Source of the DNA: an uncultured Flavobacteriaceae bacterium
GTDB taxonomy: Bacteria > Bacteroidota > Bacteroidia > Flavobacteriales > Flavobacteriaceae
Assembly (NCBI GenBank): GCA_905479475.1
Contig: CAJQMT010000022.1
Location: 1 to 61,140, forward strand
Direction of reading: 5' to 3'
Length of the DNA stretch: 61,140 nucleotides
Under the pieces are notes generated by a model. That model saw nothing but the letters and a program-made list of their open reading frames with translations, made no database searches and was not told the origin of the DNA. Shown piece by piece: positions 54,529-61,140 of the stretch. The translations under genes were made by a program, and so were the position numbers. The first letter of the stretch is position 1; every line of letters starts with the position of its first letter.

Positions 54529-55170
54529 TTATTCTTCTAACAAGATGAGAATATCTTCTTTCAGCATGGCAATCATTTTTGAATCCAATCCATCGTAAAA
54601 TTTTATTGGATTGCTATTTTCTCCTACTTTTATTTTTCTAGAACGAATAAAACCTTGTTTGTCGACGAGTGCGAATAAACCGGAATGTTCAAAGCCTCCC
54701 GCAACATTTTCATTTTTTGCAGCGTACAAAAGAAAACCTTCGTTCGAAAATTTATAAATCTCTGATTGATCGCCTGTAAGAAAATTCCAATTTTTCATGG
54801 TCGCTCCTTTTTCTGCAGCATAGGCTTTCAATACTTCTGGACGGTCATTTTCAGGATTGATACTTATGGAAGCAATTCCGAAATGCGGATTTCCATAAAA
54901 CTTATTTTGTAATAAAACGGTATTCTGAGTCATGATTGGACATATCGTGGGACAGGTAGTAAAGAAAAATTCCACGATATAGACTTTTCCTTCATAATCC
55001 TTGTTTGAAATCGTATCTCCATGTTGATTGACAAACGAGAAATCAAGAACTTTTTCAAATTTCACAAGGGGTTCTACTGAAACCCGCGCCTGCCATTCCT
55101 TGACCATCCAAATTCCAAAAACTAAGATGACAAATGAAATCCCAACATATGAATATTTTTTTGCTGCCAT
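54529..55170 (-). CDS. SCO1/SenC-family copper chaperone
   Basis: This 213-residue protein has an N-terminal anchor helix (YVGISFVILVFGIWMVKEW) and a thioredoxin-fold SCO domain. The copper site is intact: FFTTCPTICPIMTQN with C-x3-C, and the His in GGFEHSGLFALVDKQGFIRSR. SCO proteins deliver copper to CuA of subunit II, whose site is complete in this genome. The gene starts directly after the stop of its partner (55171) and precedes DUF420. Confidence 0.93.
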   Translation of the reverse strand: MAAKKYSYVGISFVILVFGIWMVKEWQARVSVEPLVKFEKVLDFSFVNQHGDTISNKDYEGKVYIVEFFFTTCPTICPIMTQNTVLLQNKFYGNPHFGIASISINPENDRPEVLKAYAAEKGATMKNWNFLTGDQSEIYKFSNEGFLLYAAKNENVAGGFEHSGLFALVDKQGFIRSRKIKVGENSNPIKFYDGLDSKMIAMLKEDILILLEE

Positions 55171-55824
55171 TTAATTCATTTTAGGTTCTTTTACTACAAA
55201 TTTGGATTCATAAAAGACGACTTTCAAGTCTTCTCTTAATTTATTCTTCAATATATGTACTGAGGTCATATCATAACCAAACAACAAACCGTCGGAAGTA
55301 TCTTCATCATCTGTCCTTCCTCTTAAATTCAAAGTTTCATCAATCAAAACAGCTTTTGACGAACTATTGTTCTCTTTCAATTCAAATGGGACCTTTAGGG
55401 CTTGAAACAAGGTTTTTGTGTTTCCCTCTGAGATTGGAACAAAATGCCACTTTTTCAAATCAATACCCCCCACAAATGCCAATTCGGATGTTAGTTTTTT
55501 AATGTTTTGTGGGTTCTCCTCAACAAGTACAACTACTTGAAACTTGATGTATTTCTCTGTTGATTTATAAACTACCTGATACAAATTCAACAATTGTTGT
55601 ACACTTCCCAACGTGGTATCTTTTCCTAAAAAAACAACTACAGAAATTTTATCCGAGAAAGAAACACCCGAGGTTTGTGGAATATTTCCAACGTTTTCCG
55701 TCAAAATGGGCAACTTTTCAAAATTAACTTTTCCAGATGCCAAAAACAAAAAGAAAAGCAAGGGAATGATAAACGTGGCAAATAGTACCACAAATTTTTT
55801 CGTTTGATTTTTTTGTGTACTCAT
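55171..55824 (-). CDS. Membrane-anchored thioredoxin-like protein lacking Cys, oxidase assembly cluster
   Basis: This is a 217-residue protein with one N-terminal helix (FVVLFATFIIPLLFFLFLASG) and a soluble domain. DKISVVVFLGKDTTL looks like the first strand and turn of a thioredoxin fold, and SSKAVLIDETLNLRGRTDD corresponds to the SCO segment with the redox-inactive LIDE strand. No Cys is present at all, so it cannot do thiol or Cys-based copper chemistry. It abuts SCO1 with no gap (55170/55171). I infer a degenerate SCO-like partner. No established name is known to me. Confidence 0.7.
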   Translation of the reverse strand: MSTQKNQTKKFVVLFATFIIPLLFFLFLASGKVNFEKLPILTENVGNIPQTSGVSFSDKISVVVFLGKDTTLGSVQQLLNLYQVVYKSTEKYIKFQVVVLVEENPQNIKKLTSELAFVGGIDLKKWHFVPISEGNTKTLFQALKVPFELKENNSSSKAVLIDETLNLRGRTDDEDTSDGLLFGYDMTSVHILKNKLREDLKVVFYESKFVVKEPKMN

Positions 55825-55880
55825 AACTTTATGTATAATTTATGACAACAACAAAGGATTCTAATTCTCTTTTTTGAACA

Positions 55881-55908
55881 AAAAAAGGTGGACAAACCAC
55901 CTTCTTTT
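55881..55908 (-). terminator. Terminator after subunit IV
   Basis: AAGGTGG and CCACCTT (55885-55891, 55897-55903) form a stem over a 5-base loop, with a run of T on the minus strand. It separates the ctaB-coxIII-coxIV group from the SCO assembly genes. Confidence 0.8.
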
Positions 55909-55924
55909 ACTTCACTCTTATATT

Positions 55925-56269
55925 TTAATACGCCCAGTTTATATAGGGAGCCAATGTATCGTGAACATAACCTCCTTCAATAATCAAGAGCGTTGCCAAA
56001 TAAGGGATTAGAATGACTAGTGGCAGTACTATTGAATACTTAAAATTCTTCTTTTCATCGTTTAAGTGCATAAAATAATACACAATATAGTATGCTTTCA
56101 CAATGGTTAAAATGATGAACAAACTATTTAGAATGGATGTTCCTAAAAATTGTGTCTTGAATAAAAATTCAGGCTTGATAATTCCCAAAACTACCTCTAC
56201 AATTGTAATTACTGAAAGTATTCCAAATACTTTCCAAATCAATGCTTTGTGTGATGCTCCGTGTCCCAT
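55925..56269 (-). CDS. Cytochrome c oxidase subunit IV
   Basis: This is a 114-residue protein with three helices (ALIWKVFGILSVITIVEVVLGI; ILNSLFIILTIVKAYYIVYYFMHLNDEKK; YSIVLPLVILIPYLATLLI). The motif VKAYYIVYYFMHLNDEKKNF is typical of the CtaF/CyoD (prokaryotic subunit IV) family. It ends in WAY. It is not catalytic and probably stabilises the complex. The gene lies 45 bases after subunit III. Confidence 0.92.
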   Translation of the reverse strand: MGHGASHKALIWKVFGILSVITIVEVVLGIIKPEFLFKTQFLGTSILNSLFIILTIVKAYYIVYYFMHLNDEKKNFKYSIVLPLVILIPYLATLLIIEGGYVHDTLAPYINWAY

Positions 56270-56314
56270 ATTATTTTATTTTTCGGTGATACCGTACTTT
56301 TTAATTTTTAACTA

Positions 56315-57289
56315 TTAAACCAAGTAGAAGAATGTAAATACAAACACCCATACCAAATCGACAAAGTGCCAATACAACCCAACTTTTTCTACCATTTCAT
56401 AATGACCTCTTTTCTCATAAGTTCCTATGATCACATTGAAGAAAATGATGATATTCAAAACAATTCCTGAAAACACGTGGAAACCATGAAATCCAGTGAT
56501 GAAGAAAAAGAAATCTGCAAATTGCGCACTTCCGTACTCATTCACCTCTAAGTTTGCTCCTTCAACGACACGTGCAGATTGCGAAAGATACTTCAGTCCT
56601 TCTTCTCTAGAAACTATTATTTTTTGTTTGGTTTCAGGATCTATTCTTTCAATTCGCAAAAGAACTTCTTCATTTGATTTGAAAGCCTCGAAAACTTCTT
56701 CAACAGTATAATTTGGAATCGTCTCTCCGTCTTCAAACCACAATCCGTTGTTTCTTGTGTGTTGTTTTTGTTCGTGTTTACCCACGACAAAATCTCCCAA
56801 GGCAATTTGATGCCCATCCTTCACAAACTGAACAATTTTACCATCTTTTAATTGAACTGCTCCATAGGAGCCTTGGATGAAATTTTTCCATTCCCAAGCT
56901 TGAGAGCCCACAAAAATAATACCCCCGATGATGGTTAGAAACATATAAAAGGTTACTTTTTTCTTATTCATTTGATGTCCTGCATCCACAGCTAACACCA
57001 TGGTTACCGAAGAAAAAATCAATATAAAAGTCATCAGTGCAACATAGTACATCGGCGCATGCACTCCGTGCATGAATGGGAAGTGAGTAAAAACCTCATC
57101 TGCAATTGGCCAAATGTCAATAAATTTAAAACGCGTCAAACCATAAGCGGCGAGAAAACCTGAAAAAGTCAATGCATCTGAAACGATGAAAAACCACATC
57201 ATCATTTTACCATAACTAGCTCCCATAGGCTTTACAGAACCTCCGTCCCATGTTTTTTCTTCAGATTGATCAGCAATATTTGATCCCAT
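56315..57289 (-). CDS. ctaE: Cytochrome c oxidase subunit III with large internal insert
   Basis: This is a 324-residue subunit III. The helices are visible: KMMMWFFIVSDALTFSGFLAAYGL, YYVALMTFILIFSSVTMVLAVDA, FYMFLTIIGGIIFVGSQAWEW and FFFFITGFHGFHVFSGIVL, with the end GLYWHFVDLVWVFVFTFFYLV. Between the QAWEWKNFIQG and FADFFFF helices lies a hydrophilic insert of about 100 residues (approximately 142-250), rich in charged residues. Common subunit III proteins are 190-270 residues with a shorter loop here. The gene follows the second subunit III gene (56 bases). Confidence 0.94.
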   Translation of the reverse strand: MGSNIADQSEEKTWDGGSVKPMGASYGKMMMWFFIVSDALTFSGFLAAYGLTRFKFIDIWPIADEVFTHFPFMHGVHAPMYYVALMTFILIFSSVTMVLAVDAGHQMNKKKVTFYMFLTIIGGIIFVGSQAWEWKNFIQGSYGAVQLKDGKIVQFVKDGHQIALGDFVVGKHEQKQHTRNNGLWFEDGETIPNYTVEEVFEAFKSNEEVLLRIERIDPETKQKIIVSREEGLKYLSQSARVVEGANLEVNEYGSAQFADFFFFITGFHGFHVFSGIVLNIIIFFNVIIGTYEKRGHYEMVEKVGLYWHFVDLVWVFVFTFFYLV

Positions 57290-57344
57290 AAAATTCTTTT
57301 TGTAATTATACTATCTAATTCGTTGGCAAAAATAACAATTTAAA

Positions 57345-57926
57345 TCAAGTATTGAAATAGAAAAAGCAAAATAAACCGACCCATAACAGATCTAAAAAAT
57401 GCCAAAATATAGCTCCCAATTCCAATCCCAACATATCATTCGGAAGATACTTTCCGCGAAGATGATTGTAAATTACTACAAGCAAACAAATTACCCCAAT
57501 AAAAACATGCAAAACATGTGCAAAAACAATCACCAATAACATGGAAGAGGATACTTCACTCTGAGGTCCTGTAAAAAACAAGCCCATGGCTTTTAATTCT
57601 TCAAAACCTTGGTATTGCTGCCAAACAAACCCCAAACCGAAAGCAAGGGTTGTCCATAATAAAACGGAGGCCAATCTGCGATTGTTTCTTTGAAGCACTG
57701 TCTTAGATGAGAGCAAGGTCAAGCTACTTACCAAAATAAGCACTGTGCTGATCATAAAAGCCTTAGGAATTTCAAAACTTACCCAGTCCTCACGATTGCT
57801 GCTAATCACATAGGCACTTGTCAAACCAGCAAACATCATCGTCATACTCACCATAGATATCCACATCATTGGTTTTGCTGTTTTTCTTTTGGCTTCTCTT
57901 AATTCTATTTCTAAAGTATTTTCCAT
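57345..57926 (-). CDS. Heme-copper oxidase subunit III family protein
   Basis: This is a 193-residue protein with five helices: MMWISMVSMTMMFAGLTSAYVIS, AFMISTVLILVSSLTLLSS, LASVLLWTTLAFGLGFVWQQY, MLLVIVFAHVLHVFIGVICLLVVIY and AIFWHFLDLLWVGLFCFFYF. The WHFLDLLW end is the subunit III hallmark. It is the compact form without the insert found in its neighbour, so the operon has tandem subunit III paralogues. Which is used with ctaD/ctaC here cannot be decided from sequence. Confidence 0.92.
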   Translation of the reverse strand: MENTLEIELREAKRKTAKPMMWISMVSMTMMFAGLTSAYVISSNREDWVSFEIPKAFMISTVLILVSSLTLLSSKTVLQRNNRRLASVLLWTTLAFGLGFVWQQYQGFEELKAMGLFFTGPQSEVSSSMLLVIVFAHVLHVFIGVICLLVVIYNHLRGKYLPNDMLGLELGAIFWHFLDLLWVGLFCFFYFNT

Positions 57927-57959
57927 TCTTTCAGATTTATTGTTTTATCTCTTCAAAAA

Positions 57960-58865
57960 TTAATGTAAAAATTTATCTACCACGTAAACCACTTGAATCA
58001 TTGTGATATACAAAACACTTGCCAACATCAACTTTCTAGCCATGACATTGCTAAAATCTTTCAACATTTTTATAGCAAAAAACAGCATGTATCCTCCTAA
58101 AATTAAAATGAGAACTGCTGTTAACGGGTAAATGTAAAAATCACCTGTCAATTTTAGTACCGGAGCTAGGGATACTAAAATCATGATAACAGTGTACAAA
58201 ATAATTTGTTTGATCGTATTGGTGTCTTTCTTCCCCATAGGCAACATATTGAACCCCGCCTTTTTATATTCTTCATCCTGCAACCATCCGATTGCCCAAA
58301 AATGAGGGAATTGCCAAAAAAATTGAATCAAAAACAAAAATCCTGCTTCGATTCCAAATTGTCCCGTGGCTGCTACCCAGCCCAACATGAATGGAATGGC
58401 ACCAGGAAAAGCCCCCACAAAAACTGACAAAGGAGTTACTGATTTTAAAGGTGTATAAACGGAGGTGTATAAAAAAATAGAAATTGCACCAAACAAAGCA
58501 CTTTTTGGATTGATTGAATACAAAATCCCGATTCCCAAAACAGTAAAAACAACAGCAATCGTCATGGCTAAATGTACCGACATTCTTCCTGTTGGCAACG
58601 GACGATTCATGGTACGTTTCATGAGCATATCCGTATCTCTCTCAATAATCTGATTGAAAGTATTGGAAGCGCCAACCATAAAAAAACCGCCGACAGCAAG
58701 CAAACTCAAGGTTGTCATAGAAATTGCATCTACTGCCAATAAGTAGCCCGCCACTGATGAGAATACAACACTCATGGACAAACCAACCTTGGTCAATTGT
58801 TTGAAATCACCTACCAACGTGGAAACCGCTACCTCATTTTCAATCTTTTCTGTGGTGGAACTCAT
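57960..58865 (-). CDS. ctaB: Protoheme IX farnesyltransferase (heme O synthase)
   Basis: This is a 301-residue UbiA-family membrane enzyme with about nine helices. The allylic diphosphate site is SNTFNQIIERDTDMLMKRTMNRPLPTGRM. The second Asp motif region is FPHFWAIGWLQDEEYKKAGFNMLPM. It attaches farnesyl to heme b to make heme O, the substrate of CtaA at 3366. It heads the operon ctaB-coxIII-coxIII-coxIV and has a consensus promoter upstream. Confidence 0.95.
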   Translation of the reverse strand: MSSTTEKIENEVAVSTLVGDFKQLTKVGLSMSVVFSSVAGYLLAVDAISMTTLSLLAVGGFFMVGASNTFNQIIERDTDMLMKRTMNRPLPTGRMSVHLAMTIAVVFTVLGIGILYSINPKSALFGAISIFLYTSVYTPLKSVTPLSVFVGAFPGAIPFMLGWVAATGQFGIEAGFLFLIQFFWQFPHFWAIGWLQDEEYKKAGFNMLPMGKKDTNTIKQIILYTVIMILVSLAPVLKLTGDFYIYPLTAVLILILGGYMLFFAIKMLKDFSNVMARKLMLASVLYITMIQVVYVVDKFLH

Positions 58866-58881
58866 GTCTCAAAATTTTTGA

Positions 58882-58912
58882 CAAAGATATTTCTTTATTA
58901 GAACTCCACCAA
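58882..58912 (-). promoter_or_regulatory. Promoter of ctaB operon
   Basis: Minus strand TTG (58912-58910), 20 bases, TATCTTTG (58889-58882): full consensus. It lies 16 bases before the ATG of ctaB, so the leader is short. Confidence 0.75.
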
Positions 58913-59025
58913 CCAAAACTTACAATTCTATACGGATTGAGCATTCTCATATATCCTGAATTTCAGAAACCAATAAGTGTTGCTCTTGACTCCCAATAAA
59001 AAGAAATAAAAAAAGAAAAAATAGT

Positions 59026-59054
59026 TTTGTAAGTTCAAATAACCTGTATATTTG
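59026..59054 (+). promoter_or_regulatory. Promoter of tRNA-Leu
   Basis: TTTG (59026-59029), 17 bases, TATATTTG (59047-59054). It ends 30 bases before the mature tRNA 5' end. Confidence 0.75.
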
Positions 59055-59084
59055 CACACGAATTTGAAAAATCAGGTTCACGAC

Positions 59085-59170
59085 GCTCGAGTGGTGGAAT
59101 TGGTAGACACGCTGGACTTAAAATCCAGTGGACTGTAAGGTCCGTATGGGTTCAAGTCCCATCTCGAGTA
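59085..59170 (+). tRNA. tRNA-Leu (anticodon UAA)
   Basis: This is an 86-base cloverleaf. The acceptor stem is GCTCGAG (59085-59091) with CTCGAGT (59163-59169); the first pair is G-U and the discriminator is A59170. The anticodon stem is CTGGA/TCCAG with loop CTTAAAA, so the anticodon is TAA (59119-59121). A long variable arm, GGACTGTAAGGTCC-type, marks it as class II. The T arm has GGTTCAAGTCCC. CCA is not encoded. The gene stands alone between its promoter and a terminator. Confidence 0.97.
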
Positions 59171-59176
59171 CAACAC

Positions 59177-59218
59177 GGGACAAATCCTTTTTTTGGATTT
59201 GTCCCTTTTTTATTTTTT
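59177..59218 (+). terminator. Terminator of tRNA-Leu
   Basis: GGGACAAATCC (59177-59187), a 7-base T loop and GGATTTGTCCC (59195-59205), followed by TTTTTTATTTTTT. The 11-bp stem starts six bases past the tRNA 3' end. Confidence 0.93.
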
Positions 59219-59382
59219 CCATTTACGATATTGAAATGAGCTGTTTTCAAAGTCATTTATGGTTCCAAGAATTGATTTGTTATCGGTTGGACTTTAAAGA
59301 GTTGTCCAATTTTATATCATCAAAGATGTTTGTTTATGATTATTTCAAATTTCATGCTCGGTTTTCGTTACAATGACGCACA

Positions 59383-59568
59383 ACGGTCTAGTATATGAAA
59401 AGTAGCGCTGAAAATAAGCGATAACTTTTCGGATTAACACAAGCCGAATTTTTAAATTTTACTATTTATTTTATTTTTGGGAAATCGTCAAATTAAAAAT
59501 TTGGCGACTACCTAAAAATGCCCAAGTCTTAGTGTTAGTAATAACTTGCGCTATTTTTTATATACCGT
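59383..59568. repeat. Imperfect inverted-repeat element beside tRNA-Leu
   Basis: In the 368-base gap between the tRNA terminator and the next gene lies a nested inverted repeat. Its outer arms are ACGGT...TATAT...TAGCGC (59383-59408) and GCGCTA...TATATACCGT (59548-59568). Its inner arms are around GCCGAATTTTTAAATT (59443-59459) and AATTAAAAATTTGGCG (59491-59506). TAACAC/GTGTTA form a middle pair. The sequence has no coding frame of note. I recall near-identical blocks dispersed in other flavobacterial genomes, which suggests a non-coding mobile or recombinational repeat. Nothing else is visible between 59219 and 59382. Confidence 0.6.
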
Positions 59569-59586
59569 ATTAGCAAAAGTACGTGT

Positions 59587-60243
59587 TTATCTTTTTTTTA
59601 ATTTTTTTATAATTTTAGTCATAACATCGGCACTAGCTGATTTAGATGTTTGATATATTTTAAGCCCTTCGTCAAGTTCATCATCAATCCAAATATAACC
59701 GATACAGTCTAAATTAAAAATTTCCTCTTCTGTTTTTAAATCATAAGCAATAATTGAAATTTTACAGGCTGACTTATATCCATTACTTTTTAAGTTTTTA
59801 TTTTTACGATATTGTCCCATTCCAATATCGCGAGTATCGTCAAGATAATATACTTTAGAACTAATAATATAATCGCATTTTGACGATTTTTTCAAAAAAC
59901 TAATATTTTCTTTTAAATTGTCAAAATCAATATTAAATGGGATTAAATATTTGTTATTCTTATCTTTTAATTTGCTAGATGTTTTTAATCTGTCTCCCAA
60001 TTTAGAAGTTAAAAACTCTTTTAAAAGATTATACGAAGCGTCTTCATTAATTCCAAAAGAAGTGGAAGAAATTGGCGTTAAAAGCCAATTCCCTCTACTC
60101 AAATCTATATTTTTAGCAAAACTTTTGTACTGATAATTATAATTTCTTTTTTGAAATCCAAAAAAAGAAATACAAGAGTTTAGTAAGATTATTATTGAAA
60201 AAAGAAAAGAAAATGTCTTTAAATCTATTTTATTAAAAATCAT
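59587..60243 (-). CDS. Lipoprotein, function unknown
   Basis: This is a 218-residue protein with a signal peptide (FSFLFSIIILLNSC, Cys about 23), so a likely lipoprotein. The body has NWLLTPISSTSFGI, a CDYIISSKVYYLDD strand and KISIIAYDLKTEEEIFNLDC. This pattern (a short conserved start, then strand-rich segments about combining or reporting values) resembles periplasmic lipoproteins such as DUF4136-type, but I cannot assign it. The gene is AT-rich compared with the core genes and overlaps its upstream neighbour by 11 bases. It is last in the accessory operon. Confidence 0.65.
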   Translation of the reverse strand: MIFNKIDLKTFSFLFSIIILLNSCISFFGFQKRNYNYQYKSFAKNIDLSRGNWLLTPISSTSFGINEDASYNLLKEFLTSKLGDRLKTSSKLKDKNNKYLIPFNIDFDNLKENISFLKKSSKCDYIISSKVYYLDDTRDIGMGQYRKNKNLKSNGYKSACKISIIAYDLKTEEEIFNLDCIGYIWIDDELDEGLKIYQTSKSASADVMTKIIKKLKKR

Positions 60244-60787
60244 ATCCTATTCTTATATGGAGTACAGCAGCAGCTTCACTTGCCTTATTGTTAAATCCTA
60301 TTTTCTTTCCAAAATAAGAGCGAATACCTAAACCAATACCTAATTCATAGTTAAAATGTTTATTGATATTTCTTTTCATACCCCATTTTGGCACTATTAA
60401 TATTTGACTAGGAACATCATTGTCTTTATTATTCGAAATCACAAACCAATCTGGGTTATATCTAGCAGTAAGGGCAAAGAAATTAGCATTATTATTTCTA
60501 ATCTCTTTGCCTTTTTTCACTCTTTTATTGATGTTATAATACAATCTAGGTTCTATTGCTAATGTTGGAGCGAATATCAACTCTACTTTTCCATTATCTC
60601 CAAATCCTGAATTTAATCCAAATTCTGTTCGTAATGCGATTTTATCATTGAGTCTTAATTCATTATAAATCCAAGCGCCTAAAAATCCTGCTTGTATACC
60701 AATGATTGATTTTTCTATATTTGAATTTTGTGCTTTCGTAAATGATACAAAAGCACAAAACAAAATAATTGTTATTTTATTTTTCAT
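60233..60787 (-). CDS. Outer-membrane beta-barrel-like protein, function unknown
   Basis: This is a 184-residue protein with a signal peptide (MKNKITIILFCAFVSFTKAQ). Alternating hydrophobic/polar strands follow: IIGIQAGFLGAWIYNELRLNDKIALRTEFGLNSG, FAPTLAIEPRLYYNI and FNYELGIGLGIRSYFG. The end is AAVLHIRIGYDF. A terminal aromatic Phe and these strands are typical of a small outer-membrane barrel. It is co-directional and overlapping with the lipoprotein gene. No family can be named with confidence. Confidence 0.7.
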   Translation of the reverse strand: MKNKITIILFCAFVSFTKAQNSNIEKSIIGIQAGFLGAWIYNELRLNDKIALRTEFGLNSGFGDNGKVELIFAPTLAIEPRLYYNINKRVKKGKEIRNNNANFFALTARYNPDWFVISNNKDNDVPSQILIVPKWGMKRNINKHFNYELGIGLGIRSYFGKKIGFNNKASEAAAVLHIRIGYDF

Positions 60788-60795
60788 ATTATTAC

Positions 60796-61140
60796 CTATT
60801 CAAAGTCAGAAGAAATTAATCGTTTTCCATACCATTTACCACCATAAAAAGCTCCTCCATAAATATCTATTGATCCAGTATCATAATTAGAAGTACTTAA
60901 TTTAGGAAATGGTACATCTATGTTATTTATAAAATTACCGTCTGCTGTTGATTTAATTCCAATAAGCGGTACATCAAGAGCTAAATACTTAGTAATGTTA
61001 TTATCCCTATTTCTTGTCCAGTTTTGATTAAAGACAGTTAATTCTGTTCCGTTTTTTAGAATATTAAAAATAGAAACTGTTGTATTCGAATCAGGTTTGC
61101 TATTTCCAAAAGTATTAGGTATTGACTTAATTGCACTTAC
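60796..61140 (-). CDS. Unknown protein, C-terminal part
   Basis: The open frame runs from the right window edge to TAG at 60798-60796 (114 residues). It includes TTVSIFNILKNGTELTVFNQNWTR, KYLALDVPLIGIKSTADGNFINN and GSIDIYGGAFYGGKWYGKRLISSDFE. It is Asn/Thr/Ser-rich with many aromatic residues, like secreted or surface proteins of Bacteroidetes, but I recognise no domain. It lies 8 bases before the outer-membrane-like gene in the same direction, so three genes form one unit that continues beyond the window. Confidence 0.7.
   Translation of the reverse strand, partial: VSAIKSIPNTFGNSKPDSNTTVSIFNILKNGTELTVFNQNWTRNRDNNITKYLALDVPLIGIKSTADGNFINNIDVPFPKLSTSNYDTGSIDIYGGAFYGGKWYGKRLISSDFE

Noticed and set aside
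59128-59376. 82-codon plus-strand frame starting inside tRNA-Leu
   Set aside because: It runs through the tRNA 3' half and the terminator; it is a chance frame.
59383-59568. Call of a canonical integron attC site
   Set aside because: The arms are imperfect inverted repeats, but GTTRRRY/RYYYAAC core boxes could not be found, and no integrase gene is in the window.
1-61140. CRISPR array, prophage or insertion sequence
   Set aside because: I saw no regularly spaced direct repeats, no transposase or phage structural genes and no terminal inverted repeats around a transposase.

Overview
The window is a low-GC chromosomal segment from a member of the Bacteroidota, almost certainly family Flavobacteriaceae. 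Four things support this: the mutY-ssb-gldE-gldD gliding-motility cluster; an Alternative Complex III (ActABCDEF) operon fused to aa3 oxidase genes; promoters of the Bacteroidetes TTG/TAnnTTTG type with no obvious Shine-Dalgarno sequences; and several lipoproteins with the Bacteroidetes lipobox. The genus cannot be fixed from the sequence alone.

Left third (1-25000) is mostly housekeeping. It opens with the 5' part of waaA (Kdo transferase), then rplU-rpmA, an EamA permease, two small lipoproteins (one HMA-domain, one Cys-rich) next to heme A synthase, and gldD-gldE-ssb-mutY facing HU. A 29-residue basic protein gene too short for usual gene callers lies between HU and RNase G. Then come a patatin/beta-barrel protein, uvrC, 5-formyl-THF cyclo-ligase, a CRP/FNR regulator broken by one in-frame TAA, rsmG, a fatty acid desaturase, an aminotransferase, a thioredoxin-like DUF255 lipoprotein, mscS, tsaB, an HD hydrolase and a crotonase.

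Middle (25000-50400): a run of minus-strand genes (leuS, a lipoprotein, SemiSWEET, a sensor kinase, a crotonase), SulP and ruvB, followed by the respiratory operon actA-actB-actC-actD-actE-actF-coxB-coxA, which ends at a strong terminator. A SPOR gene and the rimP-nusA-infB operon follow. The latter has a clean promoter and a terminator-like hairpin inside its leader, just before rimP.

Right part (50500-61140): a MoeB/ThiF-rhodanese protein and an M3 peptidase on the plus strand, then a second respiratory locus on the minus strand: ctaB, two subunit III genes, subunit IV, and an assembly cluster (Cys-less thioredoxin-like protein, SCO1, DUF420, a 67-residue CxxC protein). With ctaA at 3366, the window therefore encodes nearly a whole quinol-to-oxygen chain plus heme A synthesis and copper delivery. 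A tRNA-Leu(UAA) with its own promoter and terminator marks the edge of the core. Beyond it lie a ~185-bp imperfect inverted-repeat element and an AT-rich operon of three unrecognised secreted-protein genes running off the window, which looks like the start of an accessory island.

I found no wholly new defence or metabolic system. The points most worth a second look are the rimP leader attenuator, the nonsense-split regulator, the repeat element beside tRNA-Leu, the hairpin-rich RNase G leader and the tiny basic protein.
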